Below are positions 27,523 through 36,571 of a stretch of DNA of 64,000 bases, piece by piece. Source of the stretch: an uncultured Granulosicoccaceae bacterium (GTDB taxonomy: Bacteria; Pseudomonadota; Gammaproteobacteria; Granulosicoccales; Granulosicoccaceae). Where the stretch lies: NCBI GenBank assembly GCA_938035945.1, contig CALHOU010000090.1, positions 1-64,000 on the forward strand, read 5' to 3'. A program made the position numbers and the translations under genes. The notes under the pieces are model-generated. The model was given only the letters and a program-made list of their open reading frames with translations. It was not told the DNA's origin and ran no database searches. Numbering within the stretch: position 1 is the first letter of the stretch; each line of letters opens with the position of its first letter.

Positions 27523-27573
27523 ATTTTTCTTTCACGCAGTGGATACTGCGCTGATGTTACATATCAACCTCAA

Positions 27574-28308
27574 TTAAGGAGCTGAGATAACACCGTCGAT
27601 CATGTGAACGATAGTTGAACCACCGACAACCATAAGGTCAGCAGTTACAACAGCTGCACCACCAATAGTTAGTGGCTCAGTACCACCACCAGCGATCGCA
27701 ATTGCTGAAGCGTCGTTCATAGTGATAGTTGAACCACTTAGGCCAGTTGCCTGAGTTGAATCAACTGCACCAGTTGTGTAGATGTGAGTTTGAAGGTTAA
27801 CAGGACCAGTGTTTGCTGCTAGAGCTGCATCAGTTGGTAAGAAAACAGTCCAAGCATTTAGTGGATCATTCAAAGCCAGATCAAGACCTTCAGCTTTAAG
27901 TGCTTTAAGCGCTTCTAAACCACCATTTGCTTCAACAAGTGCAGTCAACGTACCAGGCATGTAACCACCAGGAGTTAGACCACCAGTATCGCCACCTGTG
28001 GTGTCGCCACCTGTAGTATCCCCACCGGTATCGCCAGCAGTTGCTGTATCACCAGCAGTTGCTGTATCGCCCGCAGTTGCTGTATCGCCAGCAGTTGCTG
28101 TGTCACCAGCTGTTGCTGTATCACCAGCTGTTGCTGTATCACCAGCTGTTGCTGTATCGCCAGCAGTTGCTGTGTCACCAGCTGTTGCTGTATCGCCAGC
28201 AGTTGCCGTTGTATCCACTGGTGGATCAGCGTCATCGTCGCTCGAACAAGCAACCATAGTCAAAGCAGACGCTGTTAACAGCGCAATTCCAAGACCTTTC
28301 TTAATCAT
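27574..28308 (-). CDS. FAS1 (fasciclin) domain lipoprotein with tandem repeats
   Basis: A 244-residue exported lipoprotein. The signal peptide ends in lipobox MVAC (lipidated Cys at about residue 21). Residues about 34-93 are ten copies of ATAGDT followed by GGDTTGGDT repeats, a flexible Thr/Asp/Gly stalk. Residues about 118-244 form one fasciclin domain ('TLTALVEANGG', 'WTVFLPTDAAL', 'LQTHIYTTGA', 'GSTIVHMIDGVI'). Fasciclin domains mediate adhesion or matrix contacts. Repeat number is likely to vary between strains. The gene is monocistronic with its own terminator. Confidence 0.9.
   Translation of the reverse strand: MIKKGLGIALLTASALTMVACSSDDDADPPVDTTATAGDTATAGDTATAGDTATAGDTATAGDTATAGDTATAGDTATAGDTATAGDTATAGDTGGDTTGGDTTGGDTGGLTPGGYMPGTLTALVEANGGLEALKALKAEGLDLALNDPLNAWTVFLPTDAALAANTGPVNLQTHIYTTGAVDSTQATGLSGSTITMNDASAIAIAGGGTEPLTIGGAAVVTADLMVVGGSTIVHMIDGVISAP
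28031..28210. repeat. Ten-copy 18-bp in-frame tandem repeat
   Basis: Ten uninterrupted units of 18 bases (plus-strand form TCRCCAGCWGTTGCTGTR with minor variants) encode ATAGDT on the minus strand. Two main unit variants alternate in blocks (CAGCAG versus CAGCTG), indicating expansion by slippage or unequal exchange. Reading frame is preserved with any copy number. Confidence 0.95.
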
Positions 28309-29066
28309 TCAGATATCCTCTTTAGAGTAAAAAATCTAACTTATGTTTATAGCTAGTCAACCACCGCGAGAGATGCTTCAACGCATTGTTCGCAAGTAGA
28401 ATTTCCCAAGCCATGGTTTAACGTAGCCTGTCAATCAGGCTTCCAATCCGGACCTACGTAAAATCTGTAAGCCTTCAACTAACCAGCCGAAGGTTCCATG
28501 AGAATACCCCTGGACCGACAAAGGATGTTACTTCACAACGAAAATAATTCAATGCAACCCGTAACAAAAACGATACGCCACACTCGGCACACATCCCCAC
28601 GGGTACTTAAACCTTTGTTTCGACTCGGAATTATAGCACCGCACCGGTCTATTGCAATCGTGAAATCAACATGCATTACAGCTATGAACCTGGTCAATTC
28701 ACTGAACAACCGCAAAAACTGCGACCCGCACAACATTCTATGCCATCGCGTTCTAGCGCAAACGAATCGAATGCTTTCAATGTTGTGATCTATCGCCGAC
28801 AATGGGCGGTAAATTTACCGGCTGCCAGAACAACCGAACAAAATAATGCCGCTATCGAAATCAACATGGGTTGAATGGATAAAAGAGTTGGCTGAGCTGA
28901 AATGCGGAAAAAAAGTCAGCCATCCTTGGCTCAATTTAGCTCCCTGCTTCAATACCACTTGGAGGAGGTTTGGTTAGCGACGATTCTCACTTGTGTCGCT
29001 GATGAATTAATTATAGCGATTTAGCCCCTATTAACGTGTGAAATTAATGCAATTCACTGTCGCCCT
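28309..29066. other. Gene-poor 758-bp stretch between the FAS1 gene and tmcA
   Basis: No convincing protein gene is present. Open frames of 60-96 codons on both strands overlap each other and have unnatural composition (many Asn, His, Arg). Visible structures are the small hairpin AGCCTG-TCAAT-CAGGCT (28425-28441) and the perfect 12-bp palindrome GGTAAATTTACC (28808-28819). The left end must hold the FAS1 gene promoter and the right end that of tmcA. Confidence 0.6.
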
Positions 29067-31187
29067 ATGTTCAGTAATCAAAAAACACTGCTTTCTTCTT
29101 TAAAAGATAGTTTAGCTATTGCCCAGTTGCATGGCTTTCGGGTGATGCTTGTGTTAGCTGGCCACAACGATAAACAGCAGCAGACGGCGCTCTCAGCGAT
29201 TAGCGAGTGCCTTATAGAGCCATCTGGCATTTTCTCGTTAGAAACTGAGACTCAGCGCACAGTCAACATAATGCACGTCCCAGACATGCATAGCAATAGT
29301 GATGTTTCCGATCAAATAAACGCATTGCTTGGAAGCGAATACAGGTGCTTAGTTTTTGACGCACATGGCGTATTTAATGAGCGCTTGTTCGCCGCAGCCG
29401 CTGGCACTGTTCAAGCTGGAGGGCTGCTTATTCTGCAAACACCTGCGTTGGAGATGTGGCCAGCAGCACAACAGGTTGATGGGATACCGTCTGCGTTTAT
29501 CACTCGGTTGGTCGCAAAAATAAAAGCACATTCGGTTTGCACGTTGTCCCTATCCGACGACGATCTAACCGAGCAAGCCATTTTCATTCGTGCTTCGAAT
29601 ATCCCCGCTTTATTTGTATCAACAGACATAGAACCGCCACGCACTTGGCAAAGCGAGCAGCAGAACCTAATTGAGTCGCTACTGGATAAGCTCTCAACTG
29701 ACACGGCATCGGTCAATGTCGTACAGGGCGATCGAGGTCGAGGCAAATCCGCATTGATAGGACGCACAATAAATAAGTTGATCAAGGCTGGCATTACCCC
29801 ACTTGACAACATTTGTGTAACTGCCCATCGCCGCAGCGCGGCCGATGTACTGATGAAACATGCCGGACACCCTTTACCATTTTTGCCATTGGATAGCGTG
29901 CTTGGAACAAGCCACGACATTCTGATTGTCGAAGAAGCCGGTGGCATTCCACTTGCGACCCTTGAACGGCTGCTCTATTGCGGCAAACAAATCGTTTTCG
30001 CCACTACTGTGCAAGGCTACGAAGGCTCGGGACGGGGGTTCGCCTTGCGCTTTTCAAGAATGCTCGATGCCACCAAACCGGGCTGGCTAAAGTTGAATCC
30101 AACTCAACCCATTCGTTGGTCAATAGGCGACCCGGTAGAGGCCTTCATCAATGATGCGCTGTTGTTGGAAACACAAATCACACCACTAACAGATGCAAAT
30201 ACTCAGTTGCTGCAAGCGGTACGAAGTCGCACTCGGTTAATTGACACATCGGAGCTTGTGGAAAACGATAAGTTGCTCAACGATGTTTTTGGATTGCTAC
30301 TACAAGCGCACTATCAAACAACCCCCACTGACCTGCGTAATTTGTTAGACCAAACCGATCTATTGGTGTTTGTCCAACATATTTATCTTGAAGATCTGGG
30401 CCATGTATTAACAGGTGCAGCGCTGGTTGCAATCGAGGGGGAAATAGCGCCGCACTTGCATACAGCAATAGTTCAAAAGCACCGCCGCCTGCCGGATCAG
30501 ATTTTGCCGCAATTGCTTGCGCAAACGATTGCCGATATCAGCACTCTGTCAACACGATTCGCTCGCATTGTTCGTATCGCAGTGCATCCAAACATTCAAG
30601 GTAACGGTTTTGGAACTGCACTTTATAAATCCATAGAGCAACAACTACCCAGATCGGCTTCCGTACCGCTTTGCCTGGGCGCAAGCTTTGGTGCAGATGA
30701 ACAAAGCCTATCGTTTTGGTTAAAACTGGGCCTTACACCCATACACTACGGCTATAAAAGCAATCCGCGTAGCGGGCTACGCTCAGCTTGCTTGCTGACC
30801 AGCGACGATGGCGAGATGCAAGATAAGATAGGCATCGCAGCAAGTGTGCTTAGCCACAATTTAGAAGCCATTAAAAATTTGCCCAGCATCGACAAAACGG
30901 TAATGGAAGCTTTGCGGGAGGCAAGCAATACAGCCATCAAACTGCGCGATAAGGTGTGCGCTCGCCTAATACATGCTTACAGCTTAGGGCATAGAAGCTT
31001 TTTCGACAGCGCAGGACTTATATTGACTTTTCCACCTTTGGCAAGCGATTCGGCGCTTCATCAACAAGTAATGACGCTCTTAATTGACTATGCGCAAATG
31101 CCACCGAAAACCCGCCGTGAGCAAGAGACTCAACTGCGACGACGGTTAATTGAGAACATTGATTTTGAGAGCAAAATCGGAAAATAA
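29067..31187 (+). CDS. tmcA: tRNA(Met) cytidine acetyltransferase TmcA
   Basis: A 706-residue enzyme (E. coli 671) that makes N4-acetylcytidine at the wobble position of elongator tRNA-Met, using acetyl-CoA and ATP/GTP. The order is an N-terminal DUF1726-type domain, then an RNA-helicase-like domain with Walker A GDRGRGKSA (about 222-230) and the DEAD-box-like VEEAGGIP, then a GNAT acetyltransferase domain with acetyl-CoA loop VHPNIQGNGFGTALY (about 508-522), and a C-terminal tRNA-binding tail. It appears monocistronic, preceded by a long gene-free region. Confidence 0.93.
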   Translation: MFSNQKTLLSSLKDSLAIAQLHGFRVMLVLAGHNDKQQQTALSAISECLIEPSGIFSLETETQRTVNIMHVPDMHSNSDVSDQINALLGSEYRCLVFDAHGVFNERLFAAAAGTVQAGGLLILQTPALEMWPAAQQVDGIPSAFITRLVAKIKAHSVCTLSLSDDDLTEQAIFIRASNIPALFVSTDIEPPRTWQSEQQNLIESLLDKLSTDTASVNVVQGDRGRGKSALIGRTINKLIKAGITPLDNICVTAHRRSAADVLMKHAGHPLPFLPLDSVLGTSHDILIVEEAGGIPLATLERLLYCGKQIVFATTVQGYEGSGRGFALRFSRMLDATKPGWLKLNPTQPIRWSIGDPVEAFINDALLLETQITPLTDANTQLLQAVRSRTRLIDTSELVENDKLLNDVFGLLLQAHYQTTPTDLRNLLDQTDLLVFVQHIYLEDLGHVLTGAALVAIEGEIAPHLHTAIVQKHRRLPDQILPQLLAQTIADISTLSTRFARIVRIAVHPNIQGNGFGTALYKSIEQQLPRSASVPLCLGASFGADEQSLSFWLKLGLTPIHYGYKSNPRSGLRSACLLTSDDGEMQDKIGIAASVLSHNLEAIKNLPSIDKTVMEALREASNTAIKLRDKVCARLIHAYSLGHRSFFDSAGLILTFPPLASDSALHQQVMTLLIDYAQMPPKTRREQETQLRRRLIENIDFESKIGK

Positions 31188-31275
31188 ATCTTTATCCTTT
31201 CAACCCTATTGCAACCGACTAGTTTCGCGTGTAATTTGAGTTTCTTTGCCTGCGGACGCTTCCCCTTATCACCCA

Positions 31276-32181
31276 ATGCCTACATCGAACACCACGTATA
31301 ACACAGATCAACAAAGCATTGAATGGCCAACACTGGCTGTATTCGCGTTCGCCTATGCCGTTTGGATTATATTAACGGTACTGCACAACCACCTGCACTG
31401 GAGTGTGTTAGTGCTTGTATTGAGTTATACCGTTGCTTTGCACTCTTCCTTGCAACACGAAGTCATACATGGGCACCCAACACCTTACATGTGGCTAAAC
31501 AAAGTGTTGGCGTTTCCTGCATTGGGCTTGGCAGTGCCATACGAACGATACGAGATATTGCACTTACAACATCACCGCAATTGGCTGATCACTGATCCAT
31601 TCGACGATTCTGAGTCGTATTTTTTAGCGCGCAAGCAATGGTTGAGTTGCGCTACCCCGATAAAAGCTGTTCTTAACTTCAACAACACCCTGATCGGCAG
31701 ACTGATTGTGGGACCGGCGATTATGGTTTTTCGGATGTTCATTGGTGAAATGAAATTGGCAAGAGAGCAACGTGATGTGGCCATCAGCTGGGCTTGGCAC
31801 TTACTCGGTGTAGCGCTGGTTATTTTTTACTTAGCAAGCACTGGTTTTCCGATTTTGTTTTACGTAGTCGGAGTAGCATACCCAGCCACCTCCTTATTAA
31901 TGCTGCGATCTTTCGGGGAGCATTTGCCAGAAGAGAACGTGGATCATCGGTCGGCAATCATTAAAACAAACGCGCTAATGCAACTATTGTATTTAAACAA
32001 CAACTATCATCGAGTGCATCACGATCATCCAGAAGTACCCTGGTATTACTTACCTGCGTTATATGAACAAAGCTATGCTGAGCACAACATCCATGTCTAT
32101 GATGGTTATTTAAGTTTATTCAAGCGCTTTGGCTTTAAACAAAGGTATCCTGTTGAACACCCGTTCCTGGCCAAAGATTGA
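31276..32181 (+). CDS. Fatty acid desaturase-family membrane protein
   Basis: 301 residues from the ATG at 31276; a TTG ten codons upstream is possible. It is an integral di-iron enzyme with the three His boxes HEVIH, HLQHH and NNYHRVHHDH placed among four to five hydrophobic segments. It would desaturate or hydroxylate a lipid or a small hydrophobic substrate using O2. The position next to a probable singlet-oxygen regulon that contains other lipid-modifying genes suggests membrane lipid remodelling, but no copy of the shared promoter was seen upstream. Confidence 0.85.
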   Translation: MPTSNTTYNTDQQSIEWPTLAVFAFAYAVWIILTVLHNHLHWSVLVLVLSYTVALHSSLQHEVIHGHPTPYMWLNKVLAFPALGLAVPYERYEILHLQHHRNWLITDPFDDSESYFLARKQWLSCATPIKAVLNFNNTLIGRLIVGPAIMVFRMFIGEMKLAREQRDVAISWAWHLLGVALVIFYLASTGFPILFYVVGVAYPATSLLMLRSFGEHLPEENVDHRSAIIKTNALMQLLYLNNNYHRVHHDHPEVPWYYLPALYEQSYAEHNIHVYDGYLSLFKRFGFKQRYPVEHPFLAKD

Positions 32182-32190
32182 GGCTTAATA

Positions 32191-32985
32191 GTGATTGCAT
32201 CTTTGCCCATGTACGATTGGCCTGAAACACGTGCACAGCTTGATCAGTTCTGGGCAAAACTTCAATCAGCTCTTGCGCAACATTGTGATCTTGTTCCAAC
32301 TCACTTGTCGCGAAGTGATGTGCATGAACAATGGCAACGCGACGACATGCTGCTATCACAAACCTGCGTATACCCTTTAGTCACTGAACTGCCTACAACC
32401 ACCGTAGTTGTTGGAACGCCCACATTTGCGGTTGATTATAGCGAGGGCGGACACTATGCCAGCGTGTTGCTGGTAGCGTCTACCGACAAACGTACCGAAC
32501 TAGCGCAATTTTCGCGAAGCACGTTAGCTTACAATGGCCCCGATTCTCAGTCGGGCTTTAACGCATTAAAATCCTTGCTGGTCGACGAACAACTGCTATC
32601 AGATGAGGCACCCATTTTCTTCGGTGATTCTGTCCGCACAGGTTCGCACAGAGCATCGATTGCAGCCGTTGCCAGTGGACGGGCGCACATCTGCGCAATT
32701 GATCCGGTGAGCTGGGCTTTGGCGCAACGTTATGATCAACATTGCCCACAAGTTAGAATCCTAAGAAATACCGCTTTCGCCCCCGCATTGCCTCTGGTGA
32801 CTAGCGCAGCAGCCATACCCGAACGACTTAACGAAGCACAATGGCGAGAGGTGGTAATGCAAGCGTTCGAACAAGCTATCGATTCAGCAACGCGCGAGCA
32901 CTTGCTGCTCAGCGGTATTAGCTATGTATCCAAAAGTGACTATTTAAAATTGCCAATCAGTAAGTTCGATATGATCACACTCTGA
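32191..32985 (+). CDS. PhnD-like phosphate/phosphonate-binding-type protein, cytoplasmic
   Basis: 264 residues from a GTG nine bases after the desaturase stop. The fold matches ABC phosphate/phosphonate substrate-binding proteins (PhnD-like): it opens 'ASLPMYDWPE', has 'FGDSVRTGSHRASIAAVASGRAHICAIDPVSW' (the usual 'G...S...A...G.AD.a.iD') and ends with a helical lobe. There is no signal peptide or lipobox, and no permease or ATPase gene is nearby. It is therefore a stand-alone cytoplasmic binder, perhaps a sensor or ligand carrier rather than a transporter part. It is probably translated with the desaturase. Confidence 0.72.
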   Translation: MIASLPMYDWPETRAQLDQFWAKLQSALAQHCDLVPTHLSRSDVHEQWQRDDMLLSQTCVYPLVTELPTTTVVVGTPTFAVDYSEGGHYASVLLVASTDKRTELAQFSRSTLAYNGPDSQSGFNALKSLLVDEQLLSDEAPIFFGDSVRTGSHRASIAAVASGRAHICAIDPVSWALAQRYDQHCPQVRILRNTAFAPALPLVTSAAAIPERLNEAQWREVVMQAFEQAIDSATREHLLLSGISYVSKSDYLKLPISKFDMITL

Positions 32986-33007
32986 GCGTCTGCTCATGCA
33001 GTTTGGC

Positions 33008-33034
33008 TGATCTAATTGTTTGGGTAAGTCGTAA
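33008..33034 (+). promoter_or_regulatory. Probable RpoE (ECF, ChrR-partnered) promoter for DUF6134-SDR genes
   Basis: TGATCT (33008-33013), exactly 16 bases, then CGTAA (33030-33034). The same spacing and near-identical boxes occur before the rpoE gene (38769) and, on the minus strand, before the DUF3833 gene (35277). The start codon of the next gene is 31 bases downstream. Confidence 0.7.
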
Positions 33035-33064
33035 TCGAAATTAAGTATCAACCAGGTAGCTCCT

Positions 33065-33748
33065 GTGTACAAATCAAACTGTCTCGCCTGCTTAACTTTT
33101 ATTCTCAGCCTTGCATGGCTGGCGTTCAGCCCTGCACACGGACAACAACTCCTGCCTTCCGATGCCGCCAAACTCTACCCCGATACCACGACCTACTCGA
33201 TATTTCGTAAGGGCAAGAAAATCGGCACGCACACGCTGAACATCAAAGCCGTTAATGATCGTATCGAAGTATCAGTCGACTCTAAAATAACGGTGAGAAT
33301 TCTGAAGGTTCCGGTGTTTCGGTTTCGATATATATCCGAAGAGATTTGGCAAGACAATCAACTTACCAGTGTTGATTCGACCACAACTACGAACAAAAAC
33401 GTGGAGTCGGCCAAATTGCAAAACTCAGGTGCGAACAGCACGCTAAGCTACAACGGGAAAAGTACAGAATCAGACTACATCGCTTACGCTACAAACCATT
33501 GGAATATTAGCGCAATTGAACAAAGTCATTTGTTCAACACAGTAAAGGGCGTTAAAAGCAGTGTTAAGGTGACAAATAAGGGCAATGACCTAATCACTAT
33601 TGGCGATCAGCAGCTTGCGACCAACCGCTTCTCATACAGTGGTGACTTAACGGTTGATGCATGGTACGACGAGAACAAACGTTGGGTAAAGCTTGAGTTC
33701 TTGGGCTCTGACTCGAACCCAGTTACCTACATTATCGACAACCCATAA
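33065..33748 (+). CDS. Exported DUF6134-family protein
   Basis: 227 residues from a GTG start. An N-terminal signal peptide (residues 1-26, ending AHG) exports it to the periplasm. The mature part is beta-rich ('TYSIFRKGKKIGTHTLNI', 'VPVFRFRYISEEIWQDNQL', 'RFSYSGDLTVDAWYDENKRWVKLEF') and matches the DUF6134 pattern. No enzyme motif is visible; a lipid- or ligand-binding barrel is possible. It begins a two-gene unit with the SDR gene (22 bases apart) and sits under a TGATCT-N16-CGTAA promoter, so it is probably part of the RpoE-ChrR regulon. Confidence 0.75.
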   Translation: MYKSNCLACLTFILSLAWLAFSPAHGQQLLPSDAAKLYPDTTTYSIFRKGKKIGTHTLNIKAVNDRIEVSVDSKITVRILKVPVFRFRYISEEIWQDNQLTSVDSTTTTNKNVESAKLQNSGANSTLSYNGKSTESDYIAYATNHWNISAIEQSHLFNTVKGVKSSVKVTNKGNDLITIGDQQLATNRFSYSGDLTVDAWYDENKRWVKLEFLGSDSNPVTYIIDNP

Positions 33749-33769
33749 ACATACACTAGGCTCAGCAAA

Positions 33770-34516
33770 ATGAATATATGGATTACTGGCGCAAGTAGCG
33801 GCATAGGCGCGGAGTTAGCAAACCAATATGCACAGGCTGGTCACACCGTTTTTGTCAGCGCAAGAAACGCCACCACGCTAAAGGCTATGGCAGCCTCATC
33901 GCAAAGCGTAAGTGGCGACATCATTGCCCTACCATTGGACGTGACCGACAATGACAGCGTACTAAGCGCTTTCGAACAAATGGAACAACATACAAATGCG
34001 CTTGACCTTGTTATTCTCAATGCCGGTTACTATGAGCCTGTAGAATTTGATGAGCTGACTTTGGAACACTTTGAAAAAACTTATGACGTTAATTTGATGG
34101 GTGTAGTACGTTGCCTATTACCCTCACTGAAATACTTTTCAGAAAACCAGGCTGGGCATATTGCCATTGTTTCATCGGTATCGGGTTATCGAGGCCTGCC
34201 AAAGGCTGCAGCTTATGGCTCTTCAAAGGCGGCACTCATAAATATGGCAGAATCCCTCAAGCCTGAGTGCAATGCCAACTCAATTAAACTCAGCTTGATT
34301 AACCCAGGTTTCGTTAAGTCCAAACTAACCGATCAAAACGAATTCGAAATGCCAGCGATTATGGAAACGGCCGATGCGGCTAAACGCATTGTCGATGGAT
34401 TAGCATCAAACGCGTTTGAACTGTCGTTCCCTAAGCGATTCACGTATTGGTTGAAGCTACTTCGAATTTTGCCTTACCGTTTGTATTTCTTGGTAACCGC
34501 CAAATTGGTTAAATAG
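33770..34516 (+). CDS. Short-chain dehydrogenase/reductase (SDR)
   Basis: A 248-residue classical SDR. The NAD(P)-binding motif TGASSGIG is at residues 6-13, the NAG strand motif is in 'VILNAGYY', and the catalytic Ser/Tyr/Lys are Ser in 'IVSSVSGYRG' and YGSSK (Tyr and Lys). The C-terminus ends with a hydrophobic stretch, suggesting a membrane-associated substrate such as a lipid. An SDR of this kind is a usual member of RpoE-ChrR clusters. It is co-transcribed with the DUF6134 gene. Confidence 0.9.
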   Translation: MNIWITGASSGIGAELANQYAQAGHTVFVSARNATTLKAMAASSQSVSGDIIALPLDVTDNDSVLSAFEQMEQHTNALDLVILNAGYYEPVEFDELTLEHFEKTYDVNLMGVVRCLLPSLKYFSENQAGHIAIVSSVSGYRGLPKAAAYGSSKAALINMAESLKPECNANSIKLSLINPGFVKSKLTDQNEFEMPAIMETADAAKRIVDGLASNAFELSFPKRFTYWLKLLRILPYRLYFLVTAKLVK

Positions 34517-34567
34517 GTAGGAGTAGCTGGGCGGCTAATAAACGCCGCCCATAACAAAACATTGTAC

Positions 34568-35188
34568 TTACGATACAACAGCCAATTTTCTAATCGGCAG
34601 ACTAGTTATTTCTTGCATAGCTAAGCAAGTTTCTGAGCCATCGTGCTTATAGTATTGCGTAGACACATTCCCAATACGTATACCCCACTTCTTCACCTCA
34701 GTGCTGTTGTGCAAACTGCGATCTGGCTGGAAAAACATGTAGTCATTCATTTTCAGCTTCCAGAACTTATCTTCAGCGATCATCACATTCATGATGTAGT
34801 GCAGCTTTAGTCCACTACCACTTTGCTCGCCAACAGCTGCACCTACCAGCGAATCTGACTCCGCCTTAAATTCACCGTTAGGTTGAATGCTGACTGACCA
34901 CACGCGGTCTTCTATGATCCCGTCTGAGTAGTAGAGTTTTTCCACCAAATCGAAAACGTCGCCTTTTTGCTCGCCATAAAAATCACCACAGAAATGTCGT
35001 TTCACATTTCCAAAACGATCAGCAAACCAACCCGATGCGCGCGTATGGCCCGAAAAGTATTCGACGAAATTGAACTCAGGTCCTTGTGTGCTTAATTGTT
35101 TAAAGTTCACGCTACTGCAACCGGTGAGCACGAACGCACAACACACACTTGCGACACAGCGCAAAGATAAGCGCATGGATAAACCCAT
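34568..35188 (-). CDS. DUF3833-family lipoprotein
   Basis: 206 residues with a lipoprotein signal: hydrophobic residues then LTGC (lipidated Cys at about 24). The mature part matches DUF3833 ('FNFVEYFSGHTRASGWFADRFGNVKRHF', then 'GDVFDLVEKLYYSDGIIEDRVW'), a lipocalin-like beta barrel often found beside cyclopropane-synthase-like and DUF1365 genes. It probably handles a modified fatty acid at the inner face of the outer membrane; that is inference. An RpoE-type promoter pattern lies 63 bases upstream. Confidence 0.85.
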   Translation of the reverse strand: MGLSMRLSLRCVASVCCAFVLTGCSSVNFKQLSTQGPEFNFVEYFSGHTRASGWFADRFGNVKRHFCGDFYGEQKGDVFDLVEKLYYSDGIIEDRVWSVSIQPNGEFKAESDSLVGAAVGEQSGSGLKLHYIMNVMIAEDKFWKLKMNDYMFFQPDRSLHNSTEVKKWGIRIGNVSTQYYKHDGSETCLAMQEITSLPIRKLAVVS

Positions 35189-35250
35189 GTGTAACCCCTT
35201 CTATTATCTCTCATGTTTTAAGTCCAAAGAACTTGCTCATTTAAAAGTGG

Positions 35251-35277
35251 ATACGACCATGCGGCGACGCTGGATCA
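35251..35277 (-). promoter_or_regulatory. Probable RpoE (ECF) promoter for the DUF3833 gene
   Basis: On the minus strand TGATCC (35277-35272), 16 bases, then CGTAT (35255-35251). This is the same arrangement as before the DUF6134 and rpoE genes. It lies between the 3' end of the cfa-like gene and the DUF3833 start, so this gene has its own entry to the regulon. Confidence 0.7.
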
Positions 35278-35304
35278 ATCGAAAGTGAGGAATTCAACGC
35301 AAAG

Positions 35305-36564
35305 TTACACTTTGCGAATTTTAAGCAATCCCACATTGGTGTGACCAATACTGAAACCGGTTTCGCAATACACAAGATAGTAGCGCCACATGCGTAAGAA
35401 ACGTTGGTCGAAATCCAAAGAGCGCACATCGTTCGACACCTGCTCAAAACGTAGCCGCCAATCTCGCAGCGTTTTCTCGTAGCTCTTACCAAACCAGTGT
35501 TGTTCTTCCAATTCAAATCCAGCTTTTTTAAATTGTTCTAACAAGCGCGTCTTGGTTGGCAGCATACCGCCTGGAAATATGTATTTTTGAATAAAGTCTG
35601 GCCGCGTTCGATACGCGTCAAATCGATCTTCTCGCATGGTAATTGTTTGAATCACAGCAGTGCCACCGGTATGTAATACATCGGCGAGTTTATTAAAGTA
35701 GGTGTCCCAATACTTTTCACCCACAGCTTCAAACATTTCAATCGATACCACATGATCAAACTTCCCGGTAACGTCGCGATAGTCCGTGTGCTCAAAACGC
35801 GTTTGTGCAGATTTATCCTGATCGTTACTTTGTGCTATGAAATTGTTCTTACGCGCATAGTCCAGCTGTTCGGCAGAAAGTGACACGCCGGTAACATCAG
35901 TATCGAAACGGCTGGCCAGTTGCTGGGCGAGCGTGCCCCACCCGCACCCTATCTCTAATACGGTGGCGCCTTTTTCCAACGCTAACAATTCACCGACACG
36001 GTTAATCTTATTTTGCTGAGCTTGTTGCAATGAATTGTTGTCGTTTTCGTAAATTCCTGAGGAATAGCTCATGCTTTCATCTAACCAAAGCTTGTAGAAG
36101 TCATTACCCAAATCGTAGTGAAAGGCGATATTCCGTTGACTGCCTTTGTGAGAATTTCGATTAGTCCAGTGCTGCCAATGATTTAACAACCGGGCCAAAA
36201 GCCCACCTCTAGTCGCAGGCCCGATGCGATGCTCATTACGCATAATGAGCGAAAACAAATGCGGCAGATCATCTGTATCCCATTCGCCACGCATATAACT
36301 TTCAGCAAAACCAATCTGACCTTCGGTAATAAGTCGCCGTAACGGTTGATAGCTGTGTAAGACCACGTTTGCATTTTGCTCGGTGCGCTCACTGCGCTGG
36401 CCGTAGACATTGGTTAAACCGTCCGGCCAAGTTAACGACAACTGTCCATCCTGAAAGCCGTGTAACACCTGTTCGAAACGATGCTTAATGCTTTTCGTTA
36501 CAACGGCGCTGACGCTGTTTTCGCGACCTGCTCGGGTCAGCGATTGATTATCTACATCTGCCAT
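35305..36564 (-). CDS. cfa: Cyclopropane-fatty-acyl-phospholipid synthase-like methyltransferase
   Basis: 419 residues from the ATG at 36564, seven bases after the DUF1365 stop. It is a SAM-dependent methyltransferase acting on unsaturated membrane phospholipids. The SAM-binding motif is 'VLEIGCGWGTLAQQLA'; 'YSSGIYENDNNSLQQAQ' and 'FDHVVSIEMFEAVGEKYW' are Cfa signatures; and 'IQTITMREDRFDAYRTRPDFIQKYIFPGGMLPT' includes the active-site Glu/Tyr region. In RpoE-ChrR regulons such enzymes make cyclopropane or furan-type fatty acids under singlet-oxygen stress. Last gene of the FAD oxidoreductase-DUF1365-cfa operon. Confidence 0.9.
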   Translation of the reverse strand: MADVDNQSLTRAGRENSVSAVVTKSIKHRFEQVLHGFQDGQLSLTWPDGLTNVYGQRSERTEQNANVVLHSYQPLRRLITEGQIGFAESYMRGEWDTDDLPHLFSLIMRNEHRIGPATRGGLLARLLNHWQHWTNRNSHKGSQRNIAFHYDLGNDFYKLWLDESMSYSSGIYENDNNSLQQAQQNKINRVGELLALEKGATVLEIGCGWGTLAQQLASRFDTDVTGVSLSAEQLDYARKNNFIAQSNDQDKSAQTRFEHTDYRDVTGKFDHVVSIEMFEAVGEKYWDTYFNKLADVLHTGGTAVIQTITMREDRFDAYRTRPDFIQKYIFPGGMLPTKTRLLEQFKKAGFELEEQHWFGKSYEKTLRDWRLRFEQVSNDVRSLDFDQRFLRMWRYYLVYCETGFSIGHTNVGLLKIRKV

Positions 36565-36571
36565 GAGTTTA

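Noticed and set aside
28031-28210. Regular repeats that could suggest a CRISPR array
   Set aside because: Units are directly adjacent 18-mers without spacers and code for a clean ATAGDT repeat in a lipoprotein.
27998-28330. Plus-strand open frame of VAVSPA repeats opposite the FAS1 gene
   Set aside because: It is the mirror of the coding repeat; a repeat of 18 bases keeps several frames open. The minus-strand frame has signal peptide, lipobox and domain.
28498-28874. Overlapping 67-96-codon open frames before tmcA
   Set aside because: They lie on both strands, have odd composition, no clear ribosome-binding sites and no recognisable family.
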